A stretch of DNA of 64,000 nucleotides from Bacteroidales bacterium SW299 (GTDB taxonomy: Bacteria > Bacteroidota > Bacteroidia > Bacteroidales > Bacteroidaceae), in NCBI GenBank assembly GCA_019550975.1, contig SDWH01000017.1, positions 1 through 64,000 of the forward strand, in the 5' to 3' direction. Position numbers and translations under genes: made by a program. The notes under the pieces are model-generated. The model ran no database searches. It saw only the letters and a list, made by a program, of their open reading frames with translations, and was not told where the DNA came from. Position 1 is the first letter of the stretch. Each line of letters begins with the position of its first letter. This document shows positions 11,107-20,585 of the stretch, one piece after another.

Positions 11107-11162
11107 AAAAAGAAAGACGGATGGCCGCGGATATTTTATGGCAATCTGTGGTCATCCGTCTT
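11107..11162 (-). terminator. Terminator or attenuator between SusD and GH110
   Basis: Arms at 11114-11123 and 11153-11162 pair perfectly over 10 bases and continue inward with a few mismatches, giving a stem of roughly 20 bp. On the minus strand it is followed by TTTCTTTTT. It lies just after the susD stop, so it may end the susCD transcript or reduce read-through into the GH110 gene. Confidence 0.65.
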
Positions 11163-11195
11163 TTCAGCATATATTATGTTGCGGATTGGTCTGTA

Positions 11196-12992
11196 TCAGT
11201 ATCCAGGATTCTGTTCCAGCAGCGGGTTATAGTCCATGGCGCTGGTGGGGATAGGCAGCAGCATTCCGCGGTCATTCCATTGTTTGTCTACGATTGTGTA
11301 TTTTCCGCCGCCGGGCGATCCGGGAGCGTAGGAAGGACCTGTCATCACTTGTTTGCAATAGTCGTTACCATAGCGGCGCATATCGGCAAAGCGTTGTCCT
11401 TCGCCTGCCAGTTCGATGCGGCGTTCGTTGCGGATAAAATTGAGGGCTTCGTCCTTTGATGCGAAGGATGCGGGTACGTCAGGCATGCCGCAACGTTCGC
11501 GCAGTTGATTTAGCCAGCCTGTGACTGTAGCATCGTAGCCTGTGTTCTGAACGTGGGCTTCGGCAGCCGTCAGCAGAACTTCAGCGTAACGCAATACGGG
11601 GAAATCGTCATAGCTGTAGTTCTCGCTTCCTGAGTCATATCCGCGCAATGCTACCAGTTTCCGCCAGCTGAATCCTGTCCATGATTCATTGCCGTCTTCA
11701 CTTCCAGCCTTCTCCGGGAACCATCGGTAGTAGAACGTGCCGAAGTCTGTGACATGCCATCCCTTGAACGGCAACAGAATGGAAGCGTACAGTCGGCTGT
11801 CACGATTCCGGAATTGTTGTATATACGCTTCTGACTTCAGATCTAATGTGGGTACTTTCTCGATGTATTCCTGCTGGCTGATGGAAGATCCGTTGTTTTG
11901 CACTTTTGCGTAGAGAGCTGCATAGTTGGAAGCGTCCGTGTCGGGGTCTACTTTGTCCGGCAGTGTCTTTCCGTCACTTTTCCAGTAAGCCTGTACCAGG
12001 TCGGGCAGCGGTTCGTAGGATGAATAGCCGCGGACTAACTGTGACGGACGGGCATATTGGTATCTGGCCCAGTCGGTGACATTGGAGTCATACATGTGTT
12101 CGTGGCTGAGCAGGACTTCGGGATTGTTGCGTACGGCTCCGTTGTCATCCTGCCAGATGCCTTCGTAACTGAAAATACCTTTCATGAAATTCGTTTTGTC
12201 GATTCCCAGTGTATTGAAGTCAACCCATTGTTCCATTTCATCGGCTTCTTGCTGTTGGGCACTGTTCAGTTCCGTCACCTTGAACAGGGAATGGTGTCCT
12301 TCGTTGATGACGGCACTGGCTGAGGCTTCAGCTTCTGGATAATTGCCTCCATAAAGAGCCGCTCGTGCGCGCAAGGCTAAAGCGGCTGCCCGGCTCACAC
12401 GTCCGGTTTCATACATTTCTCCGCCGTCATAACTGTCCGGCAGTATGTCGGCTACTTCTTGCAGTTCTGTCAATATGAATGTACGTACAGTTTCTATGTC
12501 GTCCCGTTTGACGTTAGGAGCATCGTAGGCAAGTACCGTTGTTACTAAAGGTACGCCGCCGAACTTGACAATCATTTCCTGATAAGCCCATGCACGGAAA
12601 AATCTGGCTTCTGCTTTCATGCGTTTGCGCAGGTTGTCGTCCATTTCGCAGTTGTCGGCTTTTTCCAGAAAGTCGTTAACAAGGCGAATGACGCTGTAAT
12701 CGTAGCCGCTGGATTGCCCGGCTGTGATTCCTCCTTGTTGGAATGCTTCCCAGGCCCCTTCCCACGGCTTGTGGCTGTGGGCGTTGTCGGTATACATTTC
12801 ATAACTCATGCCGTCTATGAAGTCGGGCATGCGGGCATATATTTCATTGAGGGCGTACCAAGCGTCCTTTTCTGTCTTCCAGAAACTTTCGGAAGCCATA
12901 GAATCAGGTGGTATGACATCCAGGTCGCAGGACGAAACGGACACGGAGAATAAGCCCACCCAGGCGATTGATTTGATGATATTTATTTTCAT
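11196..12992 (-). CDS. SusD/RagB-family glycan-binding lipoprotein
   Basis: Surface lipoprotein of 598 residues. The lipobox is SVSSC with Cys22 as lipidation site; the following DLDVIPPD and ESFWKTEKDA are typical SusD starts. TPR-like helices fill the middle, and the C-terminal part has LRYAEVLLTAAEAH and FIRNERRIELAGEGQRFADMRR, both hallmark SusD stretches. SusD proteins cap the SusC barrel and bind the incoming glycan. It starts 28 bases after the SusC stop, so the two are cotranscribed. With a GH110 gene downstream, the bound ligand is probably an alpha-galactose-capped host glycan (inference). Confidence 0.93.
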   Translation of the reverse strand: MKINIIKSIAWVGLFSVSVSSCDLDVIPPDSMASESFWKTEKDAWYALNEIYARMPDFIDGMSYEMYTDNAHSHKPWEGAWEAFQQGGITAGQSSGYDYSVIRLVNDFLEKADNCEMDDNLRKRMKAEARFFRAWAYQEMIVKFGGVPLVTTVLAYDAPNVKRDDIETVRTFILTELQEVADILPDSYDGGEMYETGRVSRAAALALRARAALYGGNYPEAEASASAVINEGHHSLFKVTELNSAQQQEADEMEQWVDFNTLGIDKTNFMKGIFSYEGIWQDDNGAVRNNPEVLLSHEHMYDSNVTDWARYQYARPSQLVRGYSSYEPLPDLVQAYWKSDGKTLPDKVDPDTDASNYAALYAKVQNNGSSISQQEYIEKVPTLDLKSEAYIQQFRNRDSRLYASILLPFKGWHVTDFGTFYYRWFPEKAGSEDGNESWTGFSWRKLVALRGYDSGSENYSYDDFPVLRYAEVLLTAAEAHVQNTGYDATVTGWLNQLRERCGMPDVPASFASKDEALNFIRNERRIELAGEGQRFADMRRYGNDYCKQVMTGPSYAPGSPGGGKYTIVDKQWNDRGMLLPIPTSAMDYNPLLEQNPGY

Positions 12993-13020
12993 AATGTAAT
13001 CCTTTTGTTAAAATGTGAGG

Positions 13021-16000
13021 TTAGAAAGATAAGTTGACGCCGAAAGCAACAGATTTTGTTCCGAAGGCGTTTACCGAACGTCCGGATACAGACTCGGGAT
13101 CAAAATCCTTCATCTTATGGTCTTCGCGGAAAGTAAACAGGTTCTCGCCTGTAACGAAGAACTTCAGTGCGCTGATTCCCCATCTGTTGATGATGTCTTT
13201 GGGGAGCTGATAGCCCAAAGTGATGGTCTTGATGCGGAAATAGTCGGCATCGAATATCTGGAAGTCAGAGAAGTTCTGGTTGTAGTCGTCGAGCGAGGAG
13301 CCTCCGTAGATGCGCGGATAAAGCGAATTGGGATTGGGGTTGCTTTCAGTCCAGCGGTTCAAGTGGTACTTGCGCGGATTGGAGTTCAGGAAAAATGCCC
13401 ATACCTGTTCTGATTCGAAAGCCACATTGGTTCCTGATGTTCCCTGACCGAACAATGAGAGTTCAAAGTCTTTGTAATTTAGATTCAGATTGATTCCATA
13501 CGTAAACTTCGGAACATCGCAGCCTATAATGGTCCGGTCATCGTCCGTGATGGGATCCCCCCATTTAACTCCTTCGCGCTGAGGTACGTACTTGATGTCA
13601 CCAGCATTAGGCACGCGGCCAAACGTATAATAATGTCCGGCATCAATCTCTTCCTGCGTGTAGAGTCCGTCGGTCTTGAAGCCATAATATGAACCGATGG
13701 CTTCTCCTTCTTTCAGTATATATCTTATTTTGTCGCCTCCGGATTGAATCATGTTGTCCGAACCGGCAAGGTCGGTAATTTCATTGTTGTTGAAAGCGAT
13801 GTTTCCTCCAATGCTGAAATGGAAGTCGCTGCCGATCTTGTCCCGATAGGTCAAGGCCAGTTCGAAACCCTTGTTGCGTACCTTACCGAGATTTTGGGAA
13901 GGTGCAGTGGAGATTCCGGTTTCGGCGGGCACATTATATGCCAGCAGGATGTCACTGGTGTTCTTGATGTAATAGTCGGCTACCAGGCTTAATCGTCCGT
14001 TGAACAGGTCTGCGTCCAATCCGATGTCAGTGATGGCCACCCGTTCCCAACTCAACTCCGTATTGGCGGGGCGTGACTCATAGATGCCGGAAACTAACGA
14101 TTCGTCAAATGTGTAGTAACTGCCGATGTCGTAGAGCTGGAAATAGTCATAGTAGCCTACGTTGTTGATGTTTCCCAGGGTTCCGTATGAAGCGCGGATT
14201 TTCAGGTTGTCTACCCATGTGAGCTTGTCCATAAAGGATTCTTCACTGATTCTCCAGCCTGCCGAGAATGATGGAAATACGCCCCAGCGATTGTCTGGAT
14301 GGAATCGTGAAGAGCCGTCAGCGCGAACGTTGGCTTCAAAGAGGTAACGGTCTTTAAAACTGTAGTTTAGACGTGCGAAATAGGACATCATCTTGTATTC
14401 GCTCATGGCAGATCCGTTGGTGATGTCTGTGCCGGCAGCTGAGCCGCCGCTCATATCCTGAAACGAGTCAGAAGGGAAATTCTTGCGGCTTCCGTTTAGC
14501 GACTGGCCTTGATAGTGCTCGTATGAAGTACCGGCAAGCAGCGTGAAGTCATGTTCGTTATATGTATAATCATAATGCGCTGTCAGTTGGGTTTGCAGTA
14601 CAGAACTGCTGTTCCAGCTCATGCTCATCTGGTTGACGGCATTGCCTGTGCCGCTGATCAGATCACCGGATCCGAAAAGAGGCACTTCGTCCTGTAAGGC
14701 TGTATATGACTTGTATTTGTATTCATACCGCTTGTAGCTTCCGGCTCCGGTGATGGTCAGTCCTTTTACCGGCTTGATGTCGATGCTCAGGTTATACATG
14801 GAATTTTCAAAGGAAGAATTGTTCCAGTTGTCCGAGTTCATGGCGCGCAGAGGATTGCCTGTGATGAATGAAATTGTGGCTTGCTTTCCGCCAGCGATAC
14901 TGCCCCAGTTTCCGTCAGACTGCTGTGCTACCATGGTGGAAGGCACCAGCAGGTAGTTTATGATAGAAGGTACGCCATGTTCTGTCTTGTTTTCGTTGCG
15001 GATATACTTCATTCCTCCGGAAACGGACAGCCAGTCTGTTACGTCTGAGGTGACATTCATGTTCAGGTTATAACGTCGGCTGTCTTGTCCGCGTGTGAAC
15101 TTGTCGTCATAAAGATAGCCTCCTCCGATATAATAGCGCAGTTTCTTTGTTCCTCCACTTACATTGATAGAGTGCTGCGTGGTAAGTACATGCTTGTCCA
15201 TTGTTAAGTCAATCCAGTCTGTATTTGGATAGTAGTCCGGGCGGCTTCCGTCGCGGAACCAGCCGATTTCTTCATCTGTGTATGCTTGGTTCCATCCTCC
15301 CGAAGGGTTGCGGTTGTACATTGCTTCATTCAATAGAGTAGCGTATTCTGCCGAGTTGACAAGGTCTGGCAGATATGTAGGCATCTTTACGCCTACGAAG
15401 CCGCTGTAAGAAACACTGGTCTTTTCTTCCTTGCCTGCTTTGGTCGTGACCAAGACAACACCGTAGGCAGCACGCGAACCGTAGATGGCCGATGAAGCTG
15501 CGTCTTTTAAAAAGGATATGGATTCGATGCTGTTGGGGTCAAGGTTGGAGAAGAAGGTTGCGTCGGCGATGGCTCCGTCTATTACATAGAGCGGCTCCGA
15601 AGTGCCTAAATTGCCTCGGCCTCGGAAATTGATGCTGGGTGTTGATCCCGGTCGTGAGATGATAGTGACTCCGGGCACTGTACCTTGTATGGATGAAAGG
15701 ACATCGGTCTGTACACGGTCTTTGATCTCGTCCGTACTGATGGAGGCCACAGATCCGGTCAAGTTTACCTTTTTCTGTGTGCCATAGCCTACCACTACCA
15801 CTTCATCCAGCATCTTATTGTCCTCTTCCAGAGTGATGTTGTAGTTGCTTGTATCGTCTTTGACACGGAATGTTTTGTCTGCAAATCCGATATAGCTGAC
15901 TTGCACTTCGCTTCCGCTCGATACAGTCAGCTTGAAATTTCCATCCATATCTGTAATGACACCGTTATTTGTTCCTGCTTCGCGGACATTAGCTCCGATA

Positions 16001-16446
16001 ACGGCTTCTCCGTTGGCGTCAGTCACTTTTCCTTGTATCACTTTTTTCTGCTGGGTTGTCGATTGACTTTCCGCTTTGTTGGACAGAATGATTTTTTTGT
16101 CAAGCACTGTATAATGCACATCTGTGTTGGCGAACACTTCATCAAGTACTGTGAAGATATCACTGTTTTTTGCAGAAATGGAAACGCTGCGTTCCAGATC
16201 TACGTGCGCATTGTTGTAGAAAAAGTTGAAATCTGAGTTTTCTTCGATTTGCTTGAGCACTTCGGCTACTGTCGCTTCTTCTGCTTCAAGCGTGATTTGG
16301 GCACTTTGGGCATAGCTCCCTGCCGCGGGTAGAATGCCTGCGGAACAGAACAGATAGAAGAAGAGCAGTTTCATTGCTAAAGGAATTTTTTGGCCGGAAG
16401 TGTGCGGCGATCTTCCTTTCATGTGTAGATTACGATTGTTTTTCAT
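13021..16446 (-). CDS. SusC-like TonB-dependent transducer with STN domain
   Basis: Outer-membrane transporter of 1141 residues. After a long signal sequence it has an STN/secretin-like domain (about 50-122), a carboxypeptidase-regulatory domain (about 136-208), the box LDEVVVVGYGTQKK (213-226), the plug, and a barrel ending GVNLSF. STN domains are absent from plain SusC importers; they contact a FecR anti-sigma factor and mark a TonB-dependent transducer that reports ligand capture to an ECF sigma factor. That matches the FecR gene next door. The FecR stop lies 139 bases before this start. No clear TAnnTTTG box was found in that gap. Confidence 0.93.
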   Translation of the reverse strand: MKNNRNLHMKGRSPHTSGQKIPLAMKLLFFYLFCSAGILPAAGSYAQSAQITLEAEEATVAEVLKQIEENSDFNFFYNNAHVDLERSVSISAKNSDIFTVLDEVFANTDVHYTVLDKKIILSNKAESQSTTQQKKVIQGKVTDANGEAVIGANVREAGTNNGVITDMDGNFKLTVSSGSEVQVSYIGFADKTFRVKDDTSNYNITLEEDNKMLDEVVVVGYGTQKKVNLTGSVASISTDEIKDRVQTDVLSSIQGTVPGVTIISRPGSTPSINFRGRGNLGTSEPLYVIDGAIADATFFSNLDPNSIESISFLKDAASSAIYGSRAAYGVVLVTTKAGKEEKTSVSYSGFVGVKMPTYLPDLVNSAEYATLLNEAMYNRNPSGGWNQAYTDEEIGWFRDGSRPDYYPNTDWIDLTMDKHVLTTQHSINVSGGTKKLRYYIGGGYLYDDKFTRGQDSRRYNLNMNVTSDVTDWLSVSGGMKYIRNENKTEHGVPSIINYLLVPSTMVAQQSDGNWGSIAGGKQATISFITGNPLRAMNSDNWNNSSFENSMYNLSIDIKPVKGLTITGAGSYKRYEYKYKSYTALQDEVPLFGSGDLISGTGNAVNQMSMSWNSSSVLQTQLTAHYDYTYNEHDFTLLAGTSYEHYQGQSLNGSRKNFPSDSFQDMSGGSAAGTDITNGSAMSEYKMMSYFARLNYSFKDRYLFEANVRADGSSRFHPDNRWGVFPSFSAGWRISEESFMDKLTWVDNLKIRASYGTLGNINNVGYYDYFQLYDIGSYYTFDESLVSGIYESRPANTELSWERVAITDIGLDADLFNGRLSLVADYYIKNTSDILLAYNVPAETGISTAPSQNLGKVRNKGFELALTYRDKIGSDFHFSIGGNIAFNNNEITDLAGSDNMIQSGGDKIRYILKEGEAIGSYYGFKTDGLYTQEEIDAGHYYTFGRVPNAGDIKYVPQREGVKWGDPITDDDRTIIGCDVPKFTYGINLNLNYKDFELSLFGQGTSGTNVAFESEQVWAFFLNSNPRKYHLNRWTESNPNPNSLYPRIYGGSSLDDYNQNFSDFQIFDADYFRIKTITLGYQLPKDIINRWGISALKFFVTGENLFTFREDHKMKDFDPESVSGRSVNAFGTKSVAFGVNLSF

Positions 16447-16585
16447 GATGTTATTACGAAATTAAGTGTAAATGAGTTTTTCTGTACGATTTTTTCATGG
16501 AGAAGGCTTAGCTTTCCCGCATTTCATTATGGTGGTTTGTATTCCATGGCAATGATATTTAGGGTTAATAATCTCAAAGGAGTAT

Positions 16586-17608
16586 TTAATAAATCTCTAT
16601 TGTCTTTTTCTTTTGGCTGGCATCCTTCTTATTCAAATTCAAATACCGCCAATGAATTTCCGAGGATATTTCAAAATGTTTCAGAATCTTTTCTATCTGT
16701 TCTGTGCTGAAAGAACCGGTAAATCTGTTGTTGCATAGGTCCGGGTTTGTCACGATGAAGTCTGTCCCGAACCGTTTGCTGAGCATATGCAGAGCCTCTT
16801 GCAAAGGGGTGTTGTCGAAGATAATTTTTCCCTCAGTCCAGGCTAGTTCGGAGATGCCTGAGGTTGGGTGACGTGATACTTCCTGGGTGGCCGTATTGTA
16901 GATTGCCTTTTGTCCCGGATTCAATGGCATGTATTTCACTTCCGTTCCTTCCTGATAGCGGAATTTGATGCTGCCTTCGGTCAGCGTGGCTGTAATGAGC
17001 GGAGCATTGGGGTAGGCTTCGACATTGAAGTGGGTTCCGTAGACTTCTACTGCGGTTTGTTGTGGAGTGTGTACAATGAAACGGCGGTGCGGATCTTTAG
17101 CCACTTCAAAGTAGGCCTCTCCGGACAGATAGACTGATCGGGTACCTTTTACAAAGCGGGAAGGATATTTTAAGGTTGATTCCGAATTCAGGCAGACATA
17201 TGTAGAATCGGGTAGTGTCAGCCGTATTGTCATTCCGGAAACTGTTTGGACTTCAATTATTTCTGCTGTCGTGTCTTGGTCATTTGACTGGGGATGCCGC
17301 CATAGCATGAAAACAGTTAGCAGTATAAGTAAGGCAGCGGCAGACCGCTGTGTCCACCGCAGCCAAATTGTTCTTCGTTTATTTTTTATCTTATTTTTTG
17401 TTTTCGCCAGTGCTTCTTCAGTGTTTGTCTTTTTGTGCATGCGTTGTACCTCTATGGCTAACATAAAGGAGAATATACGGCGCGCGGTCTGGCGATTCTC
17501 TTCAGAAGCGTTAATCCATGACTCAATTTTACGCCGTTGTTCTTCGTTGAGTTTATTGTTGTAGTAATCAATTAACTGTTGTTCCAAGTCTGACATTTGT
17601 CTGTTCAT
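16586..17608 (-). CDS. FecR-family anti-sigma factor
   Basis: Single-pass inner-membrane protein of 340 residues: cytosolic helical N-terminus (1-85), one transmembrane segment (about 88-103, SAAALLILLTVFML), then a periplasmic FecR domain containing GEAYFEV and YGTHFNVEAY and a C-terminal domain of the DUF4974 type (WTEGKIIFDNTPLQEAL). It should hold the ECF sigma factor until the STN domain of SusC signals substrate. The sigma gene is divergent (start 17800) rather than in tandem as is usual, and is frameshifted here. Confidence 0.9.
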   Translation of the reverse strand: MNRQMSDLEQQLIDYYNNKLNEEQRRKIESWINASEENRQTARRIFSFMLAIEVQRMHKKTNTEEALAKTKNKIKNKRRTIWLRWTQRSAAALLILLTVFMLWRHPQSNDQDTTAEIIEVQTVSGMTIRLTLPDSTYVCLNSESTLKYPSRFVKGTRSVYLSGEAYFEVAKDPHRRFIVHTPQQTAVEVYGTHFNVEAYPNAPLITATLTEGSIKFRYQEGTEVKYMPLNPGQKAIYNTATQEVSRHPTSGISELAWTEGKIIFDNTPLQEALHMLSKRFGTDFIVTNPDLCNNRFTGSFSTEQIEKILKHFEISSEIHWRYLNLNKKDASQKKKTIEIY

Positions 17609-17753
17609 AAGCTGTTTTTCTTAAATGACAGCCCGGAAAGGAAACTCACTAAAGGAAACTAAGAGTTTAAACTTAATTAACACACGGCCGGTTTGGTAAT
17701 TGCCGATGAAATAAGATTTGAAAAGAAAAATCTCTTTTTAGAATTAAAAAGAT

Positions 17754-17761
17754 TATTTTTG
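17754..17761 (+). promoter_or_regulatory. Candidate -7 box for the ECF sigma gene
   Basis: TATTTTTG, exact TAnnTTTG, 38 bases before the sigma-factor ATG at 17800. The surrounding ATTATTTTTGCCGCAAT string (17 bases) recurs exactly at the grpE promoter. Confidence 0.5.
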
Positions 17762-17799
17762 CCGCAATAAATGTGAAATGAATAAAGTGTTAGCATATA

Positions 17800-18359
17800 A
17801 TGGATTCGATTCTGCTGGACAGGTTGAAAAGAGGGGATATGAAGGCTTTTGACGCTCTCTTCCGAAAATACTATCCTCTGCTTTTTGCTTACGGTTGCAA
17901 ATTCGTTCGTGAGGAAATAGCCGAAGAGATAGCTCAAGACACTATGCTGTGGCTGTGGGAGCACCGCGAAGAGAATATTATCCGTTTTTCATTGGTAAAA
18001 TATTTGTTGCGGACGGTTTATCGGAAGTCGCTGAACCGTATTGAGCAAGAGCAGGTGAAGCAGAATGCAGAAACTTGTTTTATCAGGAAATTTGTGAGAA
18101 TGTTTTGGAAGAATCTGATTTGTGCGAAATAGATGATTTGAGTCGTAAATTGAGGGAGGCTATTCGCAATCTGCCAGACAATTATAGGGAGTCTTTTGTT
18201 ATGCATCGTTTCAAGGATATGACTTACAAAGAAATTGCCGGAGAATTGAATGTTTCTGTACAGACAGTGAATTACCGTATCGGACAAGCGCTGAAGTTAT
18301 TATACGCAGCATTGAAAGACTATCTTCCCGTTCTTTTTTTGCTGCTTCCCGCAAAATGA
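17800..18359 (+). pseudogene. ECF sigma-70 factor, frameshifted
   Basis: Two overlapping frames together encode one Bacteroidales ECF sigma factor of about 186 residues. The first (17800-18132) gives region 2 (DAFDALF-type start, AEEIAQDTMLWLWEHRE) and then turns to nonsense after QNAETC. The second frame carries on with YQEICENVLEESD, the linker, and region 4 with a helix-turn-helix (YKEIAGELNVSVQTVNYRIGQAL), ending at 18359. Adding one T to the four-T run at 18078-18081 restores a continuous reading. No canonical slippery heptamer is visible, so a real one-base deletion or a sequencing error is more likely than programmed frameshifting. An intact product would be the partner of the adjacent FecR and the STN-type SusC. 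Confidence 0.85.
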
Positions 18360-18464
18360 AGATGACATCATGAAGCGTGTTCTCCATCATCTTGTTTCAA
18401 TTGGTGCAACAAGGCTGCAACAAAGCGGATGTCCTGTTTTTATGTCAGTGTGACAGAATTTTAT

Positions 18465-18472
18465 TATTTTTG
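18465..18472 (+). promoter_or_regulatory. Candidate -7 box for grpE-dnaJ
   Basis: TATTTTTG followed by CCGCAA, an exact TAnnTTTG, about 88 bases before grpE. No CIRCE-like inverted repeat was recognised between it and the gene. The 200-base gap after the sigma gene holds nothing else I recognise. Confidence 0.5.
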
Positions 18473-18559
18473 CCGCAATTTTGGGGACATCTCCTCTTGA
18501 GGCACGGAATTTGTTGTGCGGAGGATAAACATTAAATCAGATATAAAAAAGCTATAGAT

Positions 18560-19162
18560 ATGGATAAGGAAAATCAGAAACAGAACGAAGAGGAACTGAA
18601 GTCACAGACTCAGGAAGCAGAAACTGCCAATGCTGATATGGAAGAAGCAAAGGCGAAGGGCGAGGAACAGGAAGAAGAAAAAAGAGAACTGACTCCGGAA
18701 GAAAAACTGACGGAAGAACTGGAAAAGGCGCAGCGTGCCATTGAAGAACAAAAGGACAAGTATTTGCGCCTTTCCGCCGAGTTTGACAATTTCCGCAAGC
18801 GTACGATGAAGGAAAAGGCCGAACTGATAAAGAATGGAGGTGAAAAGGCTATCAATGCTGTGCTTCCGGTGCTGGATGATCTGGAACGGGCCTTGCAGAA
18901 TATGGAGAAGACGGAGGATGTGAAAGCAATATATGACGGAGTGAATCTGATTTATCAGAAGTTTTTGAAAAACCTTCATCAGGAAGGCTTGGAGAAGATG
19001 GAGCCTGTAGGTGCGGACTTTGATACCGATTATCACGAGGCTATAGCCTTGGTTCCGGCACAGAGTGAAGAACAGAAGGGAAAGGTGCTCGACTGTGTGC
19101 AGACGGGGTATAAGCTGAATGATAAAGTGATTCGTCACGCGAAAGTTGTTGTAGGACAGTAA
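18560..19162 (+). CDS. grpE: Nucleotide exchange factor GrpE
   Basis: Cytosolic co-chaperone of 200 residues that releases ADP from DnaK. A glutamate/lysine-rich coiled coil covers about residues 1-75, followed by the signature KYLRLSAEFDNFRKR and the dimer and beta-wing region with VLPVLDDLERAL and GLEKMEPVGADFDTDYHEAI. Length fits the family. It lies 30 bases before dnaJ, so the two form an operon; dnaK is not in the window. The long acidic N-terminal tail is somewhat extended, as in other Bacteroidales. Confidence 0.95.
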   Translation: MDKENQKQNEEELKSQTQEAETANADMEEAKAKGEEQEEEKRELTPEEKLTEELEKAQRAIEEQKDKYLRLSAEFDNFRKRTMKEKAELIKNGGEKAINAVLPVLDDLERALQNMEKTEDVKAIYDGVNLIYQKFLKNLHQEGLEKMEPVGADFDTDYHEAIALVPAQSEEQKGKVLDCVQTGYKLNDKVIRHAKVVVGQ

Positions 19163-19192
19163 TTAAGGTAGAAAGTCTAAATCTGTATAGTC

Positions 19193-20365
19193 ATGGCGAA
19201 AAGAGATTACTATGAGGTGTTGGGCGTGGAAAAGACCGCCACAGCAGATGAGATAAAGAAGGCGTACCGCAAGAAAGCCATTCAGTATCATCCGGACAGA
19301 AATCCGGGAGACAAGGAGGCTGAAGAAAAGTTCAAGGAAGCGGCAGAAGCGTACGAAGTGTTGAGCAATCCTGACAAACGTGCCAGATACGACCAGTTTG
19401 GGTTTGCCGGCGTTGACGGAGCGGCAGGCTCCGGAGGGTTCGGCGGCTTCGGCGGAGCAGGAATGTCAATGGATGATATATTCTCGATGTTTGGCGATAT
19501 ATTCGGCGGTCATGGAGGGTTTGGCGGTTTCGGCGGCGGAGGCGCTCAGGCGCGTCAGCGCAAGTTCCGCGGTTCTGATTTACGCGTGAAAGTAAAGCTG
19601 ACACTGAAAGAAATCTCTACGGGAGTAGAAAAGAAGTTCAAACTGAAAAAATATGTACCCTGTTCTCACTGTCATGGCACCGGAGCTGAAGGCGACGGAG
19701 CCATTGAAACGTGTCCTACTTGTCATGGAACGGGCAGTGTGACACGCACGCAGCAGAGCATATTCGGTATGGTGCAGACTCAGACCGTGTGCCCGCAGTG
19801 TGGGGGAGAAGGCAAGATTATCAAGAACAAATGCAAGGAATGCAACGGTGAGGGCATCGTTTATGGCGAAGAGGTTGTGACAGTGAAGATTCCTGCGGGC
19901 GTGGCTGAAGGCATGCAGGTCACTATCAACGGAAAGGGAAACGCCGGCAAGCACAACGGCGTTTCGGGCGACTTGCTGGTGCTGATTGAAGAAGAAAATC
20001 ATCCGGAACTGATTCGTGACGAAAGTGATTTGATCTACAATTTGTTGCTGAGTGTGCCGACCGCAGCATTGGGAGGTACTGTTGAGATACCCACTATAGA
20101 AGGCAAGGCAAAGATAAAGATTGAACCGGGAACACAGCCCGGCAAGGTGCTCCGTCTGCGCGGAAAAGGACTGCCGAACATAAACAGTTACGGTTACAGT
20201 ACGGGGAAAGGTGACTTGCTGGTAAATGTAAGCGTATATATTCCTGAAAACCTGACGAAAGAAGAACGTCAGGCTCTTGAAAAATGGCAGGAAGCTGAGA
20301 ATTTTAAGCCGAATATGAGTCTGAAGGAAAAGATATTCAAAAAGTTCAAAAGCTTGTTCGATTGA
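19193..20365 (+). CDS. dnaJ: Chaperone DnaJ
   Basis: Type I Hsp40 of 390 residues that delivers clients to DnaK and stimulates its ATPase. It has a J domain (1-70) with HPD at 33-35, a glycine/phenylalanine-rich linker (about 70-120), four zinc-binding repeats ([32 protein letters not shown]) and the C-terminal client-binding domains. All expected features are intact. Second gene of the grpE operon, followed by a hairpin terminator at 20408-20454. Confidence 0.97.
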   Translation: MAKRDYYEVLGVEKTATADEIKKAYRKKAIQYHPDRNPGDKEAEEKFKEAAEAYEVLSNPDKRARYDQFGFAGVDGAAGSGGFGGFGGAGMSMDDIFSMFGDIFGGHGGFGGFGGGGAQARQRKFRGSDLRVKVKLTLKEISTGVEKKFKLKKYVPCSHCHGTGAEGDGAIETCPTCHGTGSVTRTQQSIFGMVQTQTVCPQCGGEGKIIKNKCKECNGEGIVYGEEVVTVKIPAGVAEGMQVTINGKGNAGKHNGVSGDLLVLIEEENHPELIRDESDLIYNLLLSVPTAALGGTVEIPTIEGKAKIKIEPGTQPGKVLRLRGKGLPNINSYGYSTGKGDLLVNVSVYIPENLTKEERQALEKWQEAENFKPNMSLKEKIFKKFKSLFD

Positions 20366-20407
20366 GAACGGAAAGAGTCTTAAATGTTTGAACGAATATG
20401 GAGCGAA

Positions 20408-20454
20408 AAACCGCCTGAACCTTGGTGCAAAAGCCGAGATTGTTCAGGCGGTTT
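20408..20454 (+). terminator. Rho-independent-type terminator after dnaJ
   Basis: A perfect 13-bp stem (AAACCGCCTGAAC / GTTCAGGCGGTTT) around a 21-base loop, ending in T-rich CTGTTT. It lies about 40 bases after the dnaJ stop and before the next promoter box. Confidence 0.75.
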
Positions 20455-20554
20455 CTGTTTATGTGCAGATTCCGTATTTATTGTCGCAGGCTCCGGCTCC
20501 GTTGAATAATATTAAAATGCCGGATGCGGAAAAACATCATTGGGGAATATTTCG

Positions 20555-20562
20555 TATCTTTG
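20555..20562 (+). promoter_or_regulatory. Candidate -7 box for the envelope protein gene
   Basis: TATCTTTG, exact TAnnTTTG, 24 bases before ATG 20586. It lies inside the longer open frame beginning at 20388 and so supports the shorter start. Confidence 0.5.
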
Positions 20563-20585
20563 AAAAGTGTTACAAAACCTGTTTT

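Noticed and set aside
18061-18132. Programmed -1 frameshifting in the sigma gene
   Set aside because: No X-XXY-YYZ slippery heptamer or stimulatory hairpin was seen at the junction; one missing T in a T run explains the break more simply.
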